Shown: positions 22,553 through 31,508, numbered from the stretch's first letter. The stretch: DNA of 34,762 nt from an uncultured Treponema sp. (GCA_937885175.1 CAKZZO010000075.1:1-34762); one strand, 5' to 3'. A program made the numbers and translations. Notes: generated from the sequence alone by a model not told the origin.

Positions 22553-23420
22553 GCACCACTCCTGTTTTTGGGGATTTCTTATGAAAATAAAACACGCTTC
22601 CGTCCATTATCTTTTCAAGCGTAGGCGGCACAAGTACAGAATCAAGTTGTGCAATTTCGCTCATGGAGACAAAGAGAATTCCGTTGTCCGAAAGGCATTT
22701 GTCCGCAATTGTCCGTAAAATTCTTGCCCGCAGTTCTGGATTGAAATAGATAAAAACATTCCGTAAAAAAACAATATTCTGATTTTTTGGAAGAAGGTGG
22801 TCTGCCATCGGTGAGTCAATGTGCGCAAGGTTGATTACTCTTGTCGTAATCGTATTTTTTATTTCCGGTGGAAATTCAAATTTTTGGTCTTCCCGCTGAT
22901 AGGGCAAAACGAGATTCTTAAATGCCACTCCGTCAACCTGCCTGATTGAGCCGTTTAAGAAGACCCCGCTTTTGCAGTGCTCCAGAACTTCTGAGTTGAT
23001 GTCTGAAGCCGTAATCTGAACTTTTACGTTGCAACTTTTTGCAAGAACTGAGATTGAATAGGCTTCTTCGCCATACGAGCAGGCCGCACTCCAGATTTTT
23101 ATGGGTGCAGCGGCATTTAAAATCTTCCACTGCGGAAAAATGCAGTCACGAAGGACGGCAAACTGTTTTTCTTCGCGAAAAAAATAGGTCTCGTTTACGG
23201 TGCTTGCATTTATAAGTTCCGTCAAGAGAGATGGATTTGCAGCAAGTTGCCTTTTGTAGTCCGCCGCGGAGTATGCATTTTTCTGCAGAGTCGATTGGAT
23301 AAAGGCTTTTATGCCGCTTTTATGGCTTTCCCGTGGAATAATTCCCGTTTGAGCGGTAATAAGCGCGATGAATGAGTCAAGTTCTTCCTGCGAAAGCGAA
23401 TAACCGTTACTTATTTCCAT
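22536..23420 (-). CDS. cheR: Chemoreceptor glutamate methyltransferase CheR
   Basis: A 294-residue SAM-dependent methyltransferase that methylates chemoreceptor glutamates. A helical N-terminal domain (1-85) is followed by NETYFFREEKQF, the SAM-binding IWSAACSYGEEAYS, SDINSEVLEHC, and the LRNVFIYFNPELRARIL catalytic-domain signature. All are in the usual order and at full length. It overlaps cheB by 14 bases upstream and cheA by 17 bases downstream, so it is translationally coupled to both. Confidence 0.95.
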   Translation of the reverse strand: MEISNGYSLSQEELDSFIALITAQTGIIPRESHKSGIKAFIQSTLQKNAYSAADYKRQLAANPSLLTELINASTVNETYFFREEKQFAVLRDCIFPQWKILNAAAPIKIWSAACSYGEEAYSISVLAKSCNVKVQITASDINSEVLEHCKSGVFLNGSIRQVDGVAFKNLVLPYQREDQKFEFPPEIKNTITTRVINLAHIDSPMADHLLPKNQNIVFLRNVFIYFNPELRARILRTIADKCLSDNGILFVSMSEIAQLDSVLVPPTLEKIMDGSVFYFHKKSPKTGVVHGKDF

Positions 23421-24423
23421 CTTTCCTCACCAATTCATTCACTCGTTTTGGAATCTGAAACCGTGGCAGCACCTCCTTTGCACCCCCCATTTCAATTGCC
23501 GCCGCAGGCATTCCAAAAACCACACAGGTTGACTTGTCTTCAACGATAGTGTAGCCGCCATTGTCCAAAATCATTTTGCAGCCTTCCGCACCATCCTGTC
23601 CCATGCCAGTAAGAAGCAGGGCAAGGCAATTTTTTCCGTATATTTTTGCCGCTGACCTAAAAAGTTTATTTACCGCAGGACGCAGAAATCTTTCCGGCTC
23701 CTCGTTGCTCAAAGAAAGGACAGGATTTCCGTTTGATTTGGCATAGGTGACGACAAGGTGCTTATCGGCGGGAGCCATGTACACCGTTCCGGCTTTTGCT
23801 TCCTCACCGTCTTCTGCAAGTTTTATGGTAATATTGGGACAGACCGAGCAAAACCAATCTGCCATATTCTTGTCCGCGCCAATTTCAATATGCTGAGCGT
23901 AGAGAATGGGAATCGGAAAATTATTTCCCAATCCTTTGAGGACATCGCTGACTGCCGATGGACCTCCCGTAGAAGCCCCCAGACAGAGAATTTTAAAATC
24001 CTTGCCCGCATCAGAGAAAAAAACGTCGGCATGAGCAGAAGGATTTTTTGACGCAGTTTCTACGAGATTTGCAATCTTTGTCACAAGGGCATCAAAAAAT
24101 GCTTTTTTATACGAACTCAAATCCGGCTTTTCGATAAAAGCCACTGAACTTGAAAAACCATGTACCGCCGCTGTTTTTGAATCCGTAAGAATAAGAACAG
24201 GTATGTGCAGTTCCCTTGAAAGGGAGGTAAAGGTCTGCGTTCCTTCAATTTCAGGCATGTCACTGTCAGACAGTATTGCATCAGGATGTAATTCCCTTGC
24301 GGCCTGCACAAGCCGTCTTCCGTTTGGAACCGAAGCGATTATGTCTATATTTGCATATGCTTTTAGGTTCTGCTCTAAAATTGCACGAATCACGGCAGAA
24401 TCATCAGCAATTATGATTTTCAT
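23407..24423 (-). CDS. cheB: Chemoreceptor methylesterase/deamidase CheB
   Basis: This 338-residue response regulator removes methyl groups from chemoreceptors. The N-terminal receiver (1-115) is complete: Asp7/Asp8, phospho-Asp53 (LSDSDMPEIEG), Thr80 and Lys99. The C-terminal methylesterase has its catalytic triad: Ser151 (GASTGGPS), His178 (AQHIEIG) and Asp277 (TGMGQDGAEG). With CheR it gives this system adaptation. GGAG lies 8 bases before the ATG. Confidence 0.96.
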   Translation of the reverse strand: MKIIIADDSAVIRAILEQNLKAYANIDIIASVPNGRRLVQAARELHPDAILSDSDMPEIEGTQTFTSLSRELHIPVLILTDSKTAAVHGFSSSVAFIEKPDLSSYKKAFFDALVTKIANLVETASKNPSAHADVFFSDAGKDFKILCLGASTGGPSAVSDVLKGLGNNFPIPILYAQHIEIGADKNMADWFCSVCPNITIKLAEDGEEAKAGTVYMAPADKHLVVTYAKSNGNPVLSLSNEEPERFLRPAVNKLFRSAAKIYGKNCLALLLTGMGQDGAEGCKMILDNGGYTIVEDKSTCVVFGMPAAAIEMGGAKEVLPRFQIPKRVNELVRKDGNK

Positions 24424-24436
24424 CTTCTACGCTCCA

Positions 24437-24961
24437 TCATTTAGCAAATTCCAAAAGTCCTACAGAAAAGAATTTTTTGAGAAGATAATCTGGAGAAATC
24501 AAAATCTGCTTTCTCAAAAGAGTGCCATCTTTTCCGCCAAAGGAAAAACCAATTGCAGAGATTCCGCATTTTGCCTGCTGCTCCCGAACTCCCCGTGGAA
24601 GAAGGCGCAGATTTGAAATATCAATATTTTTACTAGAAATTGAAGTATTTACGGAAAGGGCAATGTTTCCGCTTGCAGGAAAAGCCGTATTGGTGTACTC
24701 AACGATGTCCTTCCGTACTTCCTTTGCAAAATCCTGCATTCTCATCACTAAAACGACATTGCAATCCCCAGTATGAGTGCATGCAAATTCTTTTTCAAGA
24801 AGTTCTCCGATGTGAATATGGGGAAGTGTTTCCCGATTAAAGACAATCTTTTTTACGTCTTTCTCAACATCAAGGAAAAGGCCAAAAAGAACATACGCAG
24901 ACTGAATGAGAAAATCAACGGTATCGTATGCAATGCATGTAAAGTGATTATGAGAATCCAA
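24437..24961 (-). CDS. Unrecognised protein of the chemosensory operon, possibly a divergent coupling protein
   Basis: A 174-residue soluble protein between cheW and cheB. The likely start is a TTG at 24961, inside the end of cheW, with AGGAAAG 4-5 bases before it; no suitable ATG lies near. I do not recognise the family. YVLFGLFLDVEKDVKKIVF near the N-terminus, followed by LPHIHIGELLEKEF and VVLVMRMQD, loosely resembles the order of strands in CheW, so a degenerate CheW-like scaffold is possible. The C-terminal part (GISAIGFSFGGKDGTLL) has no known motif. Tight packing in the operon makes a role in signalling very likely. Confidence 0.85.
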   Translation of the reverse strand: MDSHNHFTCIAYDTVDFLIQSAYVLFGLFLDVEKDVKKIVFNRETLPHIHIGELLEKEFACTHTGDCNVVLVMRMQDFAKEVRKDIVEYTNTAFPASGNIALSVNTSISSKNIDISNLRLLPRGVREQQAKCGISAIGFSFGGKDGTLLRKQILISPDYLLKKFFSVGLLEFAK

Positions 24962-25451
24962 GGTCTTTCCTTATGAGCGTTTCAAATGCATTTGTGTTCA
25001 TGGCAGGAATTTCTTCCCCTCCATATCCAAGCGTTCCGATAAAAAAACCTTCCTCATTGTTTCCTGGAATCAGGTTCAAGTCGTTTTCTGCCATGTCAGC
25101 AAAAAAGAGAATGTCTGAAATATGGATTGAAAGCTGGTCGTCATCACGCTTTAAGATTAAAAAAAGCGGCTCTTTTGGCGGCGTCACGTCATCTCCTCCA
25201 ATCAGCTGCTGTGGATTTATGACGGTAAAAGGGTCGCCCCGCCTGTTCATAACGCCTTCAATGTATGGCGGCATAAAAGGAAGCTTATACACAAAAGCGT
25301 CACGGATAATTTCAAGTACATCGCTGGAGCGGACTGCATATTTTTTGTCTGCGATTGAAAAAATGAGCCAGGTGGTAAGATTTTTTTCTTCGGCAACTTC
25401 GCTTTCGTTTCTTACGTTTTTAGCGATTTCTTCGACTATCTCTTCATTCAT
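24948..25451 (-). CDS. cheW: CheW-type coupling protein
   Basis: A 167-residue CheW that links chemoreceptors to CheA. After an acidic N-terminal extension, the domain runs LTTWLIFSIADKKYAVRSSD, VLEIIRD, then LPFMPPYIEGVMNRRGDPF, TVINPQQLIG and a C-terminal GTLGYGGEEIPAMN. It overlaps the preceding receptor gene by 4 bases (ATGA) and the next gene by 14 bases. It is a full-length single CheW domain. Together with the unusual receptor tips in this operon it probably forms a dedicated array. Confidence 0.94.
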   Translation of the reverse strand: MNEEIVEEIAKNVRNESEVAEEKNLTTWLIFSIADKKYAVRSSDVLEIIRDAFVYKLPFMPPYIEGVMNRRGDPFTVINPQQLIGGDDVTPPKEPLFLILKRDDDQLSIHISDILFFADMAENDLNLIPGNNEEGFFIGTLGYGGEEIPAMNTNAFETLIRKDLGFS

Positions 25452-27229
25452 GCGTCTGCCTCTCCATTGTTCTTTTGTGCGAGTTCTCCCGCAATTGTCT
25501 TGAGGTTCTGTGAAACTTGAGAAATGTTCTCCGTTGCACTGCTGAAATTCTCAACGCCTGCCGCAATCTGTCTGAGGGTAATTAAAATCTGTTCGCTTGC
25601 CATTGCCTGCTGCTGAATGATTGTCGTAATTTCTCCTGCGCTTCCCGCCGTAACTTCGCTGGCATTTTTTATGCTCGTAAAGCGGTCTTCAAGGCTTTTT
25701 GCATTCTCAACGCCGCTCTGGATTTTTTCGGTGCCGTTTTCTGAGGCAAGGATGAGCATGTCCGAACTCTGCTGAATCTCGGTGATTTTTGACTTGATTT
25801 CCTTTGTACCGTCAATGATACCGTCTGCAAGGCGGCGGATTTCTGTTGCAACGATGTGGAAATTTTTTCCCGCTTCGCCTGCGCTTGATGCTTCAAGTTC
25901 TGCGTTAAAGGCAATGATTTTTGCCTGGTCTGCGACAGAATTGATAAGGCTGACGATATCCCAGATGTTTTCAATTTTGTCACCAAGTGATTTAATTCCT
26001 TCAATCGTCTTTTGGTTTGCGTCTGCAATCTCCGTAAGCTGCCTGACGTTTTGCTCAAGATATGTTACGCCTCTTACAACGTCTTCACTGGTGTTTTTTG
26101 CAACTTCTGCAACATCAATGATTTTTTGCGAGATGTTTTCTGAAAGGGAAGTGTTGTCTTCCATGGTGGCGACAATTTCCTTGACCGCGGCACTCTGATC
26201 CTGCGCCGTGGCGGCATTTTCTTTTGCAGAAACAACAAGGTTTTGCGTTTCGTCAAAAATCTGCTTTCCCATTGTCTTTTCGCCAGAGCGCATTTTTTTG
26301 ATTGTTCCTGCGTTGAGGGAGGCAAAAATCAGACTGAGGACAAAAAGTGCCAGTTCAAAAATAATGATTCCCTGTATGATGTTTCCTGTAAAATCGCTGA
26401 CAGGACCTTCGGCAACTATAAACCAATTTGACGTGCTGACTGCTTCTACCGCATAAAATCTACCCTCATGGATAAAGGTCTTTTGCCTTCCGTCCAAAAA
26501 ATCTGCTGCACTGTAGGGAATGTCTGATTCTTCAAAATATTTTGCCGTCATTACTTTAGTGTCATCTTGATGCGTGAGGTATGTGCCGTCTGAAAGTATC
26601 AGGTGTACCTTTCCATTTTTTGAGATTGAAATTGCCTTGATGATTTCAGTTAAATTGTCAAGAAGCAAATCAACGGCAAATACGCCGGGAATGCTTCCGT
26701 CTTTCATAACAAGTGCTTTTGAGAGGGTCACGCAGGGTTTGTGCGTCATTTCATCCAGATAGGGATTTTCAAAATTCATTTCTCCCTTTTTGTCTACCGC
26801 GTGCTTGAACCAGTCTGTCTTTGACGCTTCCCATGAGTCGGGCGGCACCCAGTCAGAACTGTCAATGAAAAATCCGCCTTCAGTATGGCGGCTTATTTTA
26901 GTGCCATAGTAAGCGGCACTTGCATAGGGAATGTTTTCGCCAAGCGCATGGATAATGACATTGAGGGACTGACTTGACGGTCTTTTTTTTGCGAATGTCG
27001 TAAAATTTTCTGCGCAGACTTGTGGAGGACTTAGAAATGCCATTACCTGTTTTGTAATGTCTTCCATACAAGCCTTTGTCTCTGCCTTTGCATATCCCCT
27101 GGCAAGCGAATTGCAGAAAATGGCAAAGACAAGACCTGAAATAATCGTTATGGTGAGCAGTGACGCGAGCATCGTAAAAAACAAAAACTTTGCATTCAGC
27201 TTTGCCTTGTGATTCGACATAAATTTCAT
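25448..27229 (-). CDS. Chemoreceptor with Cache domain and non-canonical tip (receptor A)
   Basis: A 593-residue receptor: TM1 about 14-38, a Cache-type periplasmic domain (WVPPDSW, DWFKHAV, GVFAVDLLLDNL), TM2 about 281-305, then the signalling domain with almost no HAMP linker. The hairpin tip (about 430-460) is unusual: KIIAFNAELEASSAGEAGKN then FHIVATEIRRLADG, in place of the usual NAAIEAA...GFAVVA. AGGAG lies 8-9 bases before the ATG. It overlaps cheW by 4 bases and starts 43 bases after receptor B. A 65-base stretch (25809-25873) is identical to one in receptor B. Confidence 0.95.
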   Translation of the reverse strand: MKFMSNHKAKLNAKFLFFTMLASLLTITIISGLVFAIFCNSLARGYAKAETKACMEDITKQVMAFLSPPQVCAENFTTFAKKRPSSQSLNVIIHALGENIPYASAAYYGTKISRHTEGGFFIDSSDWVPPDSWEASKTDWFKHAVDKKGEMNFENPYLDEMTHKPCVTLSKALVMKDGSIPGVFAVDLLLDNLTEIIKAISISKNGKVHLILSDGTYLTHQDDTKVMTAKYFEESDIPYSAADFLDGRQKTFIHEGRFYAVEAVSTSNWFIVAEGPVSDFTGNIIQGIIIFELALFVLSLIFASLNAGTIKKMRSGEKTMGKQIFDETQNLVVSAKENAATAQDQSAAVKEIVATMEDNTSLSENISQKIIDVAEVAKNTSEDVVRGVTYLEQNVRQLTEIADANQKTIEGIKSLGDKIENIWDIVSLINSVADQAKIIAFNAELEASSAGEAGKNFHIVATEIRRLADGIIDGTKEIKSKITEIQQSSDMLILASENGTEKIQSGVENAKSLEDRFTSIKNASEVTAGSAGEITTIIQQQAMASEQILITLRQIAAGVENFSSATENISQVSQNLKTIAGELAQKNNGEADA

Positions 27230-27272
27230 AAAAGACTACTCCTATGACATATCATCGGATTTTTCTTGCTTT

Positions 27273-29039
27273 TTATTTACTCAAATTCTCTGCTATGCTC
27301 TTTAACTGCTGGGAGGCGGAAGAAATGTTTTCGGTAGCCGCGCTAAAACTTTCTGTTCCGCTTGCAATCTGCTTGAGTGTTATCAAAATCTGTTCAGAAG
27401 CCATGGCCTGCTGCTGAATGATTGTCGTGATTTCCTTGGAGCTTTCCGCTGTTATTTCGCTGGCATTTTTTATGCTGGCAAACCGTTCGGAAAGAGCAGA
27501 GGCTGTCTGAACTCCGTTCTGGATTTTTTCAGTTCCGCTTTCGCTTAAGAGTATGAGGGAGTCTGAACTCTGCTGAATTTCAGTGATTTTTGATTTTATT
27601 TCCTTTGTGCCGTCAATGATACCGTCTGCAAGGCGGCGGATTTCTGTTGCAACGATGTGGAAATTTTTTCCCGCCTCTCCTGCGCTTGATGCTTCAAGTT
27701 CTGCATTAAAGGCGATGATTTTTGCCTGGTCGGCGACGGAATTGATAAGGCTGACGATATCCCAGATGTTTTCAATTTTGTCGCCCAGTGATTTTATGCC
27801 GTTGATTGTGTCCTGGTTTGCAGAGGCAATTTCCTTTAACTGGTTTACGTTTTCCTCAAGATAAGCGACACCTTCTGCAACATCATCGTTTGTTTTTGAG
27901 GCAACTTGCGTTACACCGCTGATTTTTTGCGAAATATTTTCGCTTAGAACCGTGTTGTCTTCCATGGTGGCGACGATTTCCTTTACGGAGGCACTCTGAT
28001 CCTGGGATGTTGCCGCATTTTCCTTTGAAGAAACCGCAAGGTTTTGTATCTCTGAAGCAAGTTTTGATGCCACGGCTTTTTCTTTTTCTCGCATAGATGA
28101 TAAAAGGCAGACGTTTATAAAGGCACTTATGCCGCCAAGCAAAAGCATGATGATAAGAATGATAGACAGGTTCTGCCTGAAATTTGCATTAAAGTCAGAA
28201 ACGGGACCTTCTGTAAGGACAAGCCAGGGAGTTGAGCCAATCTGAGTGACCGCATAAAAGCGACTGTCATAGATAAAAGATTTTTCCTTTCCGTCCAAAA
28301 ACGATTCCCTTGAAAATCCTGCTTTTTGCAGCCTTTTTTCTTTTTCTGGGGTAAAATAATTTTTATCTGCGCTTTGCGTGCTGTCTGAAGTGACGAGGTA
28401 GCGTCCGTCTGAAAGGAGAATGCAGGCACTTGAATGTTTGGAGAGTCTGCCTTTTTTTACCAGTTCTGAAAGCTCGTCAAGGATTACATCCATTGCGGCA
28501 ACTCCCAAAACTGTTCCGCCTGCATTGGTGACTGCCTGTGAAAAAGTCGTGCAGGTTTTTCCCGTGCGCGCATCAACATATGGCTCGGTAAAAGTAAAGA
28601 ATCCCTTGTTTTCGATTGCCGCCTTAAACCAGTCCCGGTCTTCAGGCTCCCAGTCTTCATCAGGAATCCAACCGGCATTGTTCAGAAAAAAGCCGCCGCT
28701 CTTGAAGCGTGATATGCTTGTCGCATAATAGAACATTGTGTCTTGCGCCATGTCTTTTGAAATTCCCTTTATGACCCGAGCCAGCGCGGCTTCCTCATGA
28801 ATTTCTTTTACGATTGCCTGCCAGTTGCTCATTTTGTCCATGTTTGGCTGCAAAATTTCCTGAACATCACCCTTTAGCTTGTACATGCCTGCATTTGCAG
28901 CCGTCGCGACATTTTTTTTAACAACATTTGTATTGACAAGCGAAAAAGCAATGCATGCAAACAATGCTACGACAACAGGAGGAATGACGCTTGCCACAAA
29001 AAGTTTTGGTGAAATTGATTTGAAATTAATGTGTATCAT
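27273..29039 (-). CDS. Chemoreceptor with Cache domain and non-canonical tip (receptor B)
   Basis: A 588-residue receptor: TM1 near the N-terminus (about 12-35), a Cache-type periplasmic domain (WIPDEDWEPEDRDWFKAA, GVAAMDVILDEL), TM2 about 288-308, no HAMP domain, and a signalling domain almost identical to that of receptor A, including the NAELEASSAGEAGKNFHIVA tip (about 438). The start codon overlaps the stop of receptor C by 4 bases (ATGA). The periplasmic half differs clearly from receptor A, so it probably senses a different ligand. Confidence 0.95.
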   Translation of the reverse strand: MIHINFKSISPKLFVASVIPPVVVALFACIAFSLVNTNVVKKNVATAANAGMYKLKGDVQEILQPNMDKMSNWQAIVKEIHEEAALARVIKGISKDMAQDTMFYYATSISRFKSGGFFLNNAGWIPDEDWEPEDRDWFKAAIENKGFFTFTEPYVDARTGKTCTTFSQAVTNAGGTVLGVAAMDVILDELSELVKKGRLSKHSSACILLSDGRYLVTSDSTQSADKNYFTPEKEKRLQKAGFSRESFLDGKEKSFIYDSRFYAVTQIGSTPWLVLTEGPVSDFNANFRQNLSIILIIMLLLGGISAFINVCLLSSMREKEKAVASKLASEIQNLAVSSKENAATSQDQSASVKEIVATMEDNTVLSENISQKISGVTQVASKTNDDVAEGVAYLEENVNQLKEIASANQDTINGIKSLGDKIENIWDIVSLINSVADQAKIIAFNAELEASSAGEAGKNFHIVATEIRRLADGIIDGTKEIKSKITEIQQSSDSLILLSESGTEKIQNGVQTASALSERFASIKNASEITAESSKEITTIIQQQAMASEQILITLKQIASGTESFSAATENISSASQQLKSIAENLSK

Positions 29040-30982
29040 GTGTTTGCCTCGCTTTTCCGTATGGATGCAATTTCTTTGAGTGTATTGAGAATCTGAGTGC
29101 TTGCCTGCGCCTGGTGCTGTATGATTGTCGTGATTTCGTCTGCACTTGTGGCCGTAATTTCGCTTGCATTTTTTATGCTGGCAAAACGATTTTCAAGTTC
29201 TTTTGCGCTTGCAACACCGTTTTGAATTTTTTCAGTTCCGCTTTCGCTTGTAAGTATGAGCGAGTCAGAACTCTGCTGAATTTCCGTAATTTTTTCCTTG
29301 ATTTCTTTTGTGCCGTCGATAATTCCATCGGCAAGCCGTCTGATTTCTGTTGCAACAATGTGAAAATTCTTTCCCGCTTCTCCCGCACTGGAAGCCTCAA
29401 GTTCTGCGTTAAAAGCGATGATTTTTGCCTGGTCTGCAACAGAGTTGATGAGGGTAACAATATCCCAGATGTTTTCAATTTTATCGCCAAGGGCTTTGAT
29501 TCCGTCTATGCTCATCTGGTTGGCCGAAGCAATTTCTGTAAGCTGATTCACATTTTTTACAAGGAGTTCAACTCCATCGGAAACATCCTTGTTCGTTTTT
29601 CCCGCAAGGTCTGCCATAGATTTTACTTTTAAGGCAATATTATCTGAAAGCGTATTTGAGTCAATCAGACTCTGAGCCTGAGAAAGCAGTGCCGTACTCG
29701 TCCGTTTTTCTTTTTCCTCGGATTTTTTTATTTGACTCATTACCGATTGGAGACGCTCAATAAACTGATTTATGCTTTCCGCCAGTTCTGTAATTTCATT
29801 TCTTCCCTTTACCTTGATGCGGGATGTATAGTCACTTGAACCGCCTTCAATATTCTGCATGAACGCTTTTAAGAAAGTCACCATCTTTTTGAGAGGATTG
29901 GTAAGCCTGTAGGTGAGGAAGAGCGTTATAAGTGCGATGACGAAAACAAAGAGCAGTGAGATTAAAAGCGTTGTGGAAAGCGTCTTATAAAAAGCCAAAA
30001 AAACAGTCTCTTTTGGACACAAGGCGATGATGTGGTAGCCCGTCTTTTCGTTTGTGGCAAACTGCGTAAAAAAAGTTTTTTCGCCTATGGTAAGGCTGGA
30101 AGAATACTTTTTTTCATCAAGCAATGCTTTGAGCCCCGAAATGCCAATTTCTTCAATATTCTTAAAGTTGTTCTGTGCCTCAGAAGTATCCGCAAGAATC
30201 GTACCGTCCTTTTGAATCATCATCAAAAAACTGTCTTTGCCAAACTGTACCTTTCGCAGAATGTTCGTAAGCGTGTCCAGTGAAACTTCGATGGAAGCAT
30301 TTCCGACAAAGGTGCCGCCTGGATTGTAGGCACTGCGCGTAATGCCAACGACCGTCTGTCCGATTGTAGAGGCAAATGCATCGGTAATCATCACCTTGCC
30401 TTCGCCTGCCGTTGCCGTAATGTACCAGCCTCTTTTTCGCGGATCATAGCCGCCCTGCATGGAGCTGTCGAAATTGGTAGCGTACCCGCCCCATCTTGTT
30501 CCGAGGTAGATTTCTGCGATAGACGAGTCGTAGGCGGCAAAGCGTTTGCAAAGAGAACGAATTCTTTGCTCCACGGAGCTTTTTTCATAGGAAAGAATCT
30601 GGATTTCTCCCCTCTCATCCACAAAAGAGTGAATTGAATCATCCGCCGCCTTAACTTCTTCGGATTCAGCAAAGACATTGAGTTTAGCTTCTTTTTCGCT
30701 AAAAAACATGGTGATGGAGTCAGAGAATTCTGAAATTTCTTTTTCCGCCGAATCGTAATAATTTTGAAGACTGTTTTTGGAAAAGAAAACGCCCGTCGTC
30801 ATAAGGCAGATTACAACGACAGAAAGCATGATTACAATTGCACCGAGAGAAAAAGTTGTAGAGATGGAAAACAGTGTCATTCCTTTGCTTCTTTTCTTTT
30901 TCATGTAAAGTCCATTGCATACTGAGACTGCTTCAAAAGCACGCTCTTTATGATTATCGGCCATTTCGCCCTCGACAATCAT
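29036..30982 (-). CDS. Chemoreceptor with Cache and HAMP domains, shortened C-terminus (receptor C)
   Basis: A 648-residue receptor, first gene of the operon. TM1 lies at about 38-65. The Cache domain has YDPRKRGWYITA and NASIEVSLDTL, close to the amino-acid-binding Cache signature except that its last Asp is Glu here. TM2 lies at about 336-358, followed by a real HAMP domain (LTNPLKKMVTFLKAF, then NEITELAESINQF), which receptors A and B lack. The tip is the same NAELEASSAGEAGKNFHIVA. The C-terminus stops about 25 residues earlier than in A and B (KEIASIRKSEANT). The start is uncertain: ATG 30964 has GAGGG 4 bases upstream and suits the promoter better than 30982. Confidence 0.94.
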   Translation of the reverse strand: MIVEGEMADNHKERAFEAVSVCNGLYMKKKRSKGMTLFSISTTFSLGAIVIMLSVVVICLMTTGVFFSKNSLQNYYDSAEKEISEFSDSITMFFSEKEAKLNVFAESEEVKAADDSIHSFVDERGEIQILSYEKSSVEQRIRSLCKRFAAYDSSIAEIYLGTRWGGYATNFDSSMQGGYDPRKRGWYITATAGEGKVMITDAFASTIGQTVVGITRSAYNPGGTFVGNASIEVSLDTLTNILRKVQFGKDSFLMMIQKDGTILADTSEAQNNFKNIEEIGISGLKALLDEKKYSSSLTIGEKTFFTQFATNEKTGYHIIALCPKETVFLAFYKTLSTTLLISLLFVFVIALITLFLTYRLTNPLKKMVTFLKAFMQNIEGGSSDYTSRIKVKGRNEITELAESINQFIERLQSVMSQIKKSEEKEKRTSTALLSQAQSLIDSNTLSDNIALKVKSMADLAGKTNKDVSDGVELLVKNVNQLTEIASANQMSIDGIKALGDKIENIWDIVTLINSVADQAKIIAFNAELEASSAGEAGKNFHIVATEIRRLADGIIDGTKEIKEKITEIQQSSDSLILTSESGTEKIQNGVASAKELENRFASIKNASEITATSADEITTIIQHQAQASTQILNTLKEIASIRKSEANT

Positions 30983-30986
30983 ATTT

Positions 30987-31014
30987 TTTATACCCTAAGC
31001 ATGCAAAATTGCCA
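30987..31014 (-). promoter_or_regulatory. Candidate promoter of the chemosensory operon
   Basis: On the minus strand, TGGCAA (31009-31014) and TATAAA (30987-30992) are separated by 16 bases. Transcription would start close to the first ATG (30982), which favours the second ATG at 30964 as the true start. No other promoter is obvious inside the operon. Confidence 0.45.
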
Positions 31015-31040
31015 CGCCAGAAAGGAATTCTTATGACTTT

Positions 31041-31508
31041 CTACTTTCCCGGATAGTTTATTTCCTGCTTCTTGTAATAAAAACGCTGCATGGACATTTG
31101 GCGCTCCACCAGGATTGCTGTCTGACCAAGGGTTGCCATAATGTCGTCCATAATGGCAGTAATCTGCTCCTCAGAGGCAAAGGAAATCATGTATTCCAGC
31201 GTGCGCTCACGGATTTCGTTTTTGTTACTGTCAAGCCAGCCGCCCCGGGCAGAAAATGAGGTATAGCCACAGCCATGGCGCAGGCAGATGTCGTCAATCA
31301 TAACGCGGGCTTCGTTTAGAGCCATCACTTCGTCATTGTTGTCCACGTTATTCAAGCCGATATAGAGACGGTAGACTTCCTGCAGCTGCATGTCTTCGCC
31401 ACCAAACCGGTCATCTGGCTGCATATTCATCACCCGCGCACCAAGTACCAGCACAAACAAAAAAAGAACCGCCACGCTCAGTGACAGAACAATATTCCAC
31501 AGTTTCAT
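31041..31508 (-). CDS. Membrane-anchored protein of unknown function
   Basis: A 155-residue protein with one N-terminal transmembrane helix (about 5-25) and the rest outside the inner membrane. I do not recognise the family. The pattern of strands and helices (LQEVYRLYIGLNNVDNN, IDDICLRHGCGYTSFSARGG, TLEYMISFASEEQITAIMDD, then ILVERQ) suggests a small alpha/beta fold of the ferredoxin-like kind. A strong ribosome binding site (AAGGAGG) lies about 10 bases upstream of the ATG. It follows the PAP2 gene by 40 bases and may share its transcript. Confidence 0.8.
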   Translation of the reverse strand: MKLWNIVLSLSVAVLFLFVLVLGARVMNMQPDDRFGGEDMQLQEVYRLYIGLNNVDNNDEVMALNEARVMIDDICLRHGCGYTSFSARGGWLDSNKNEIRERTLEYMISFASEEQITAIMDDIMATLGQTAILVERQMSMQRFYYKKQEINYPGK

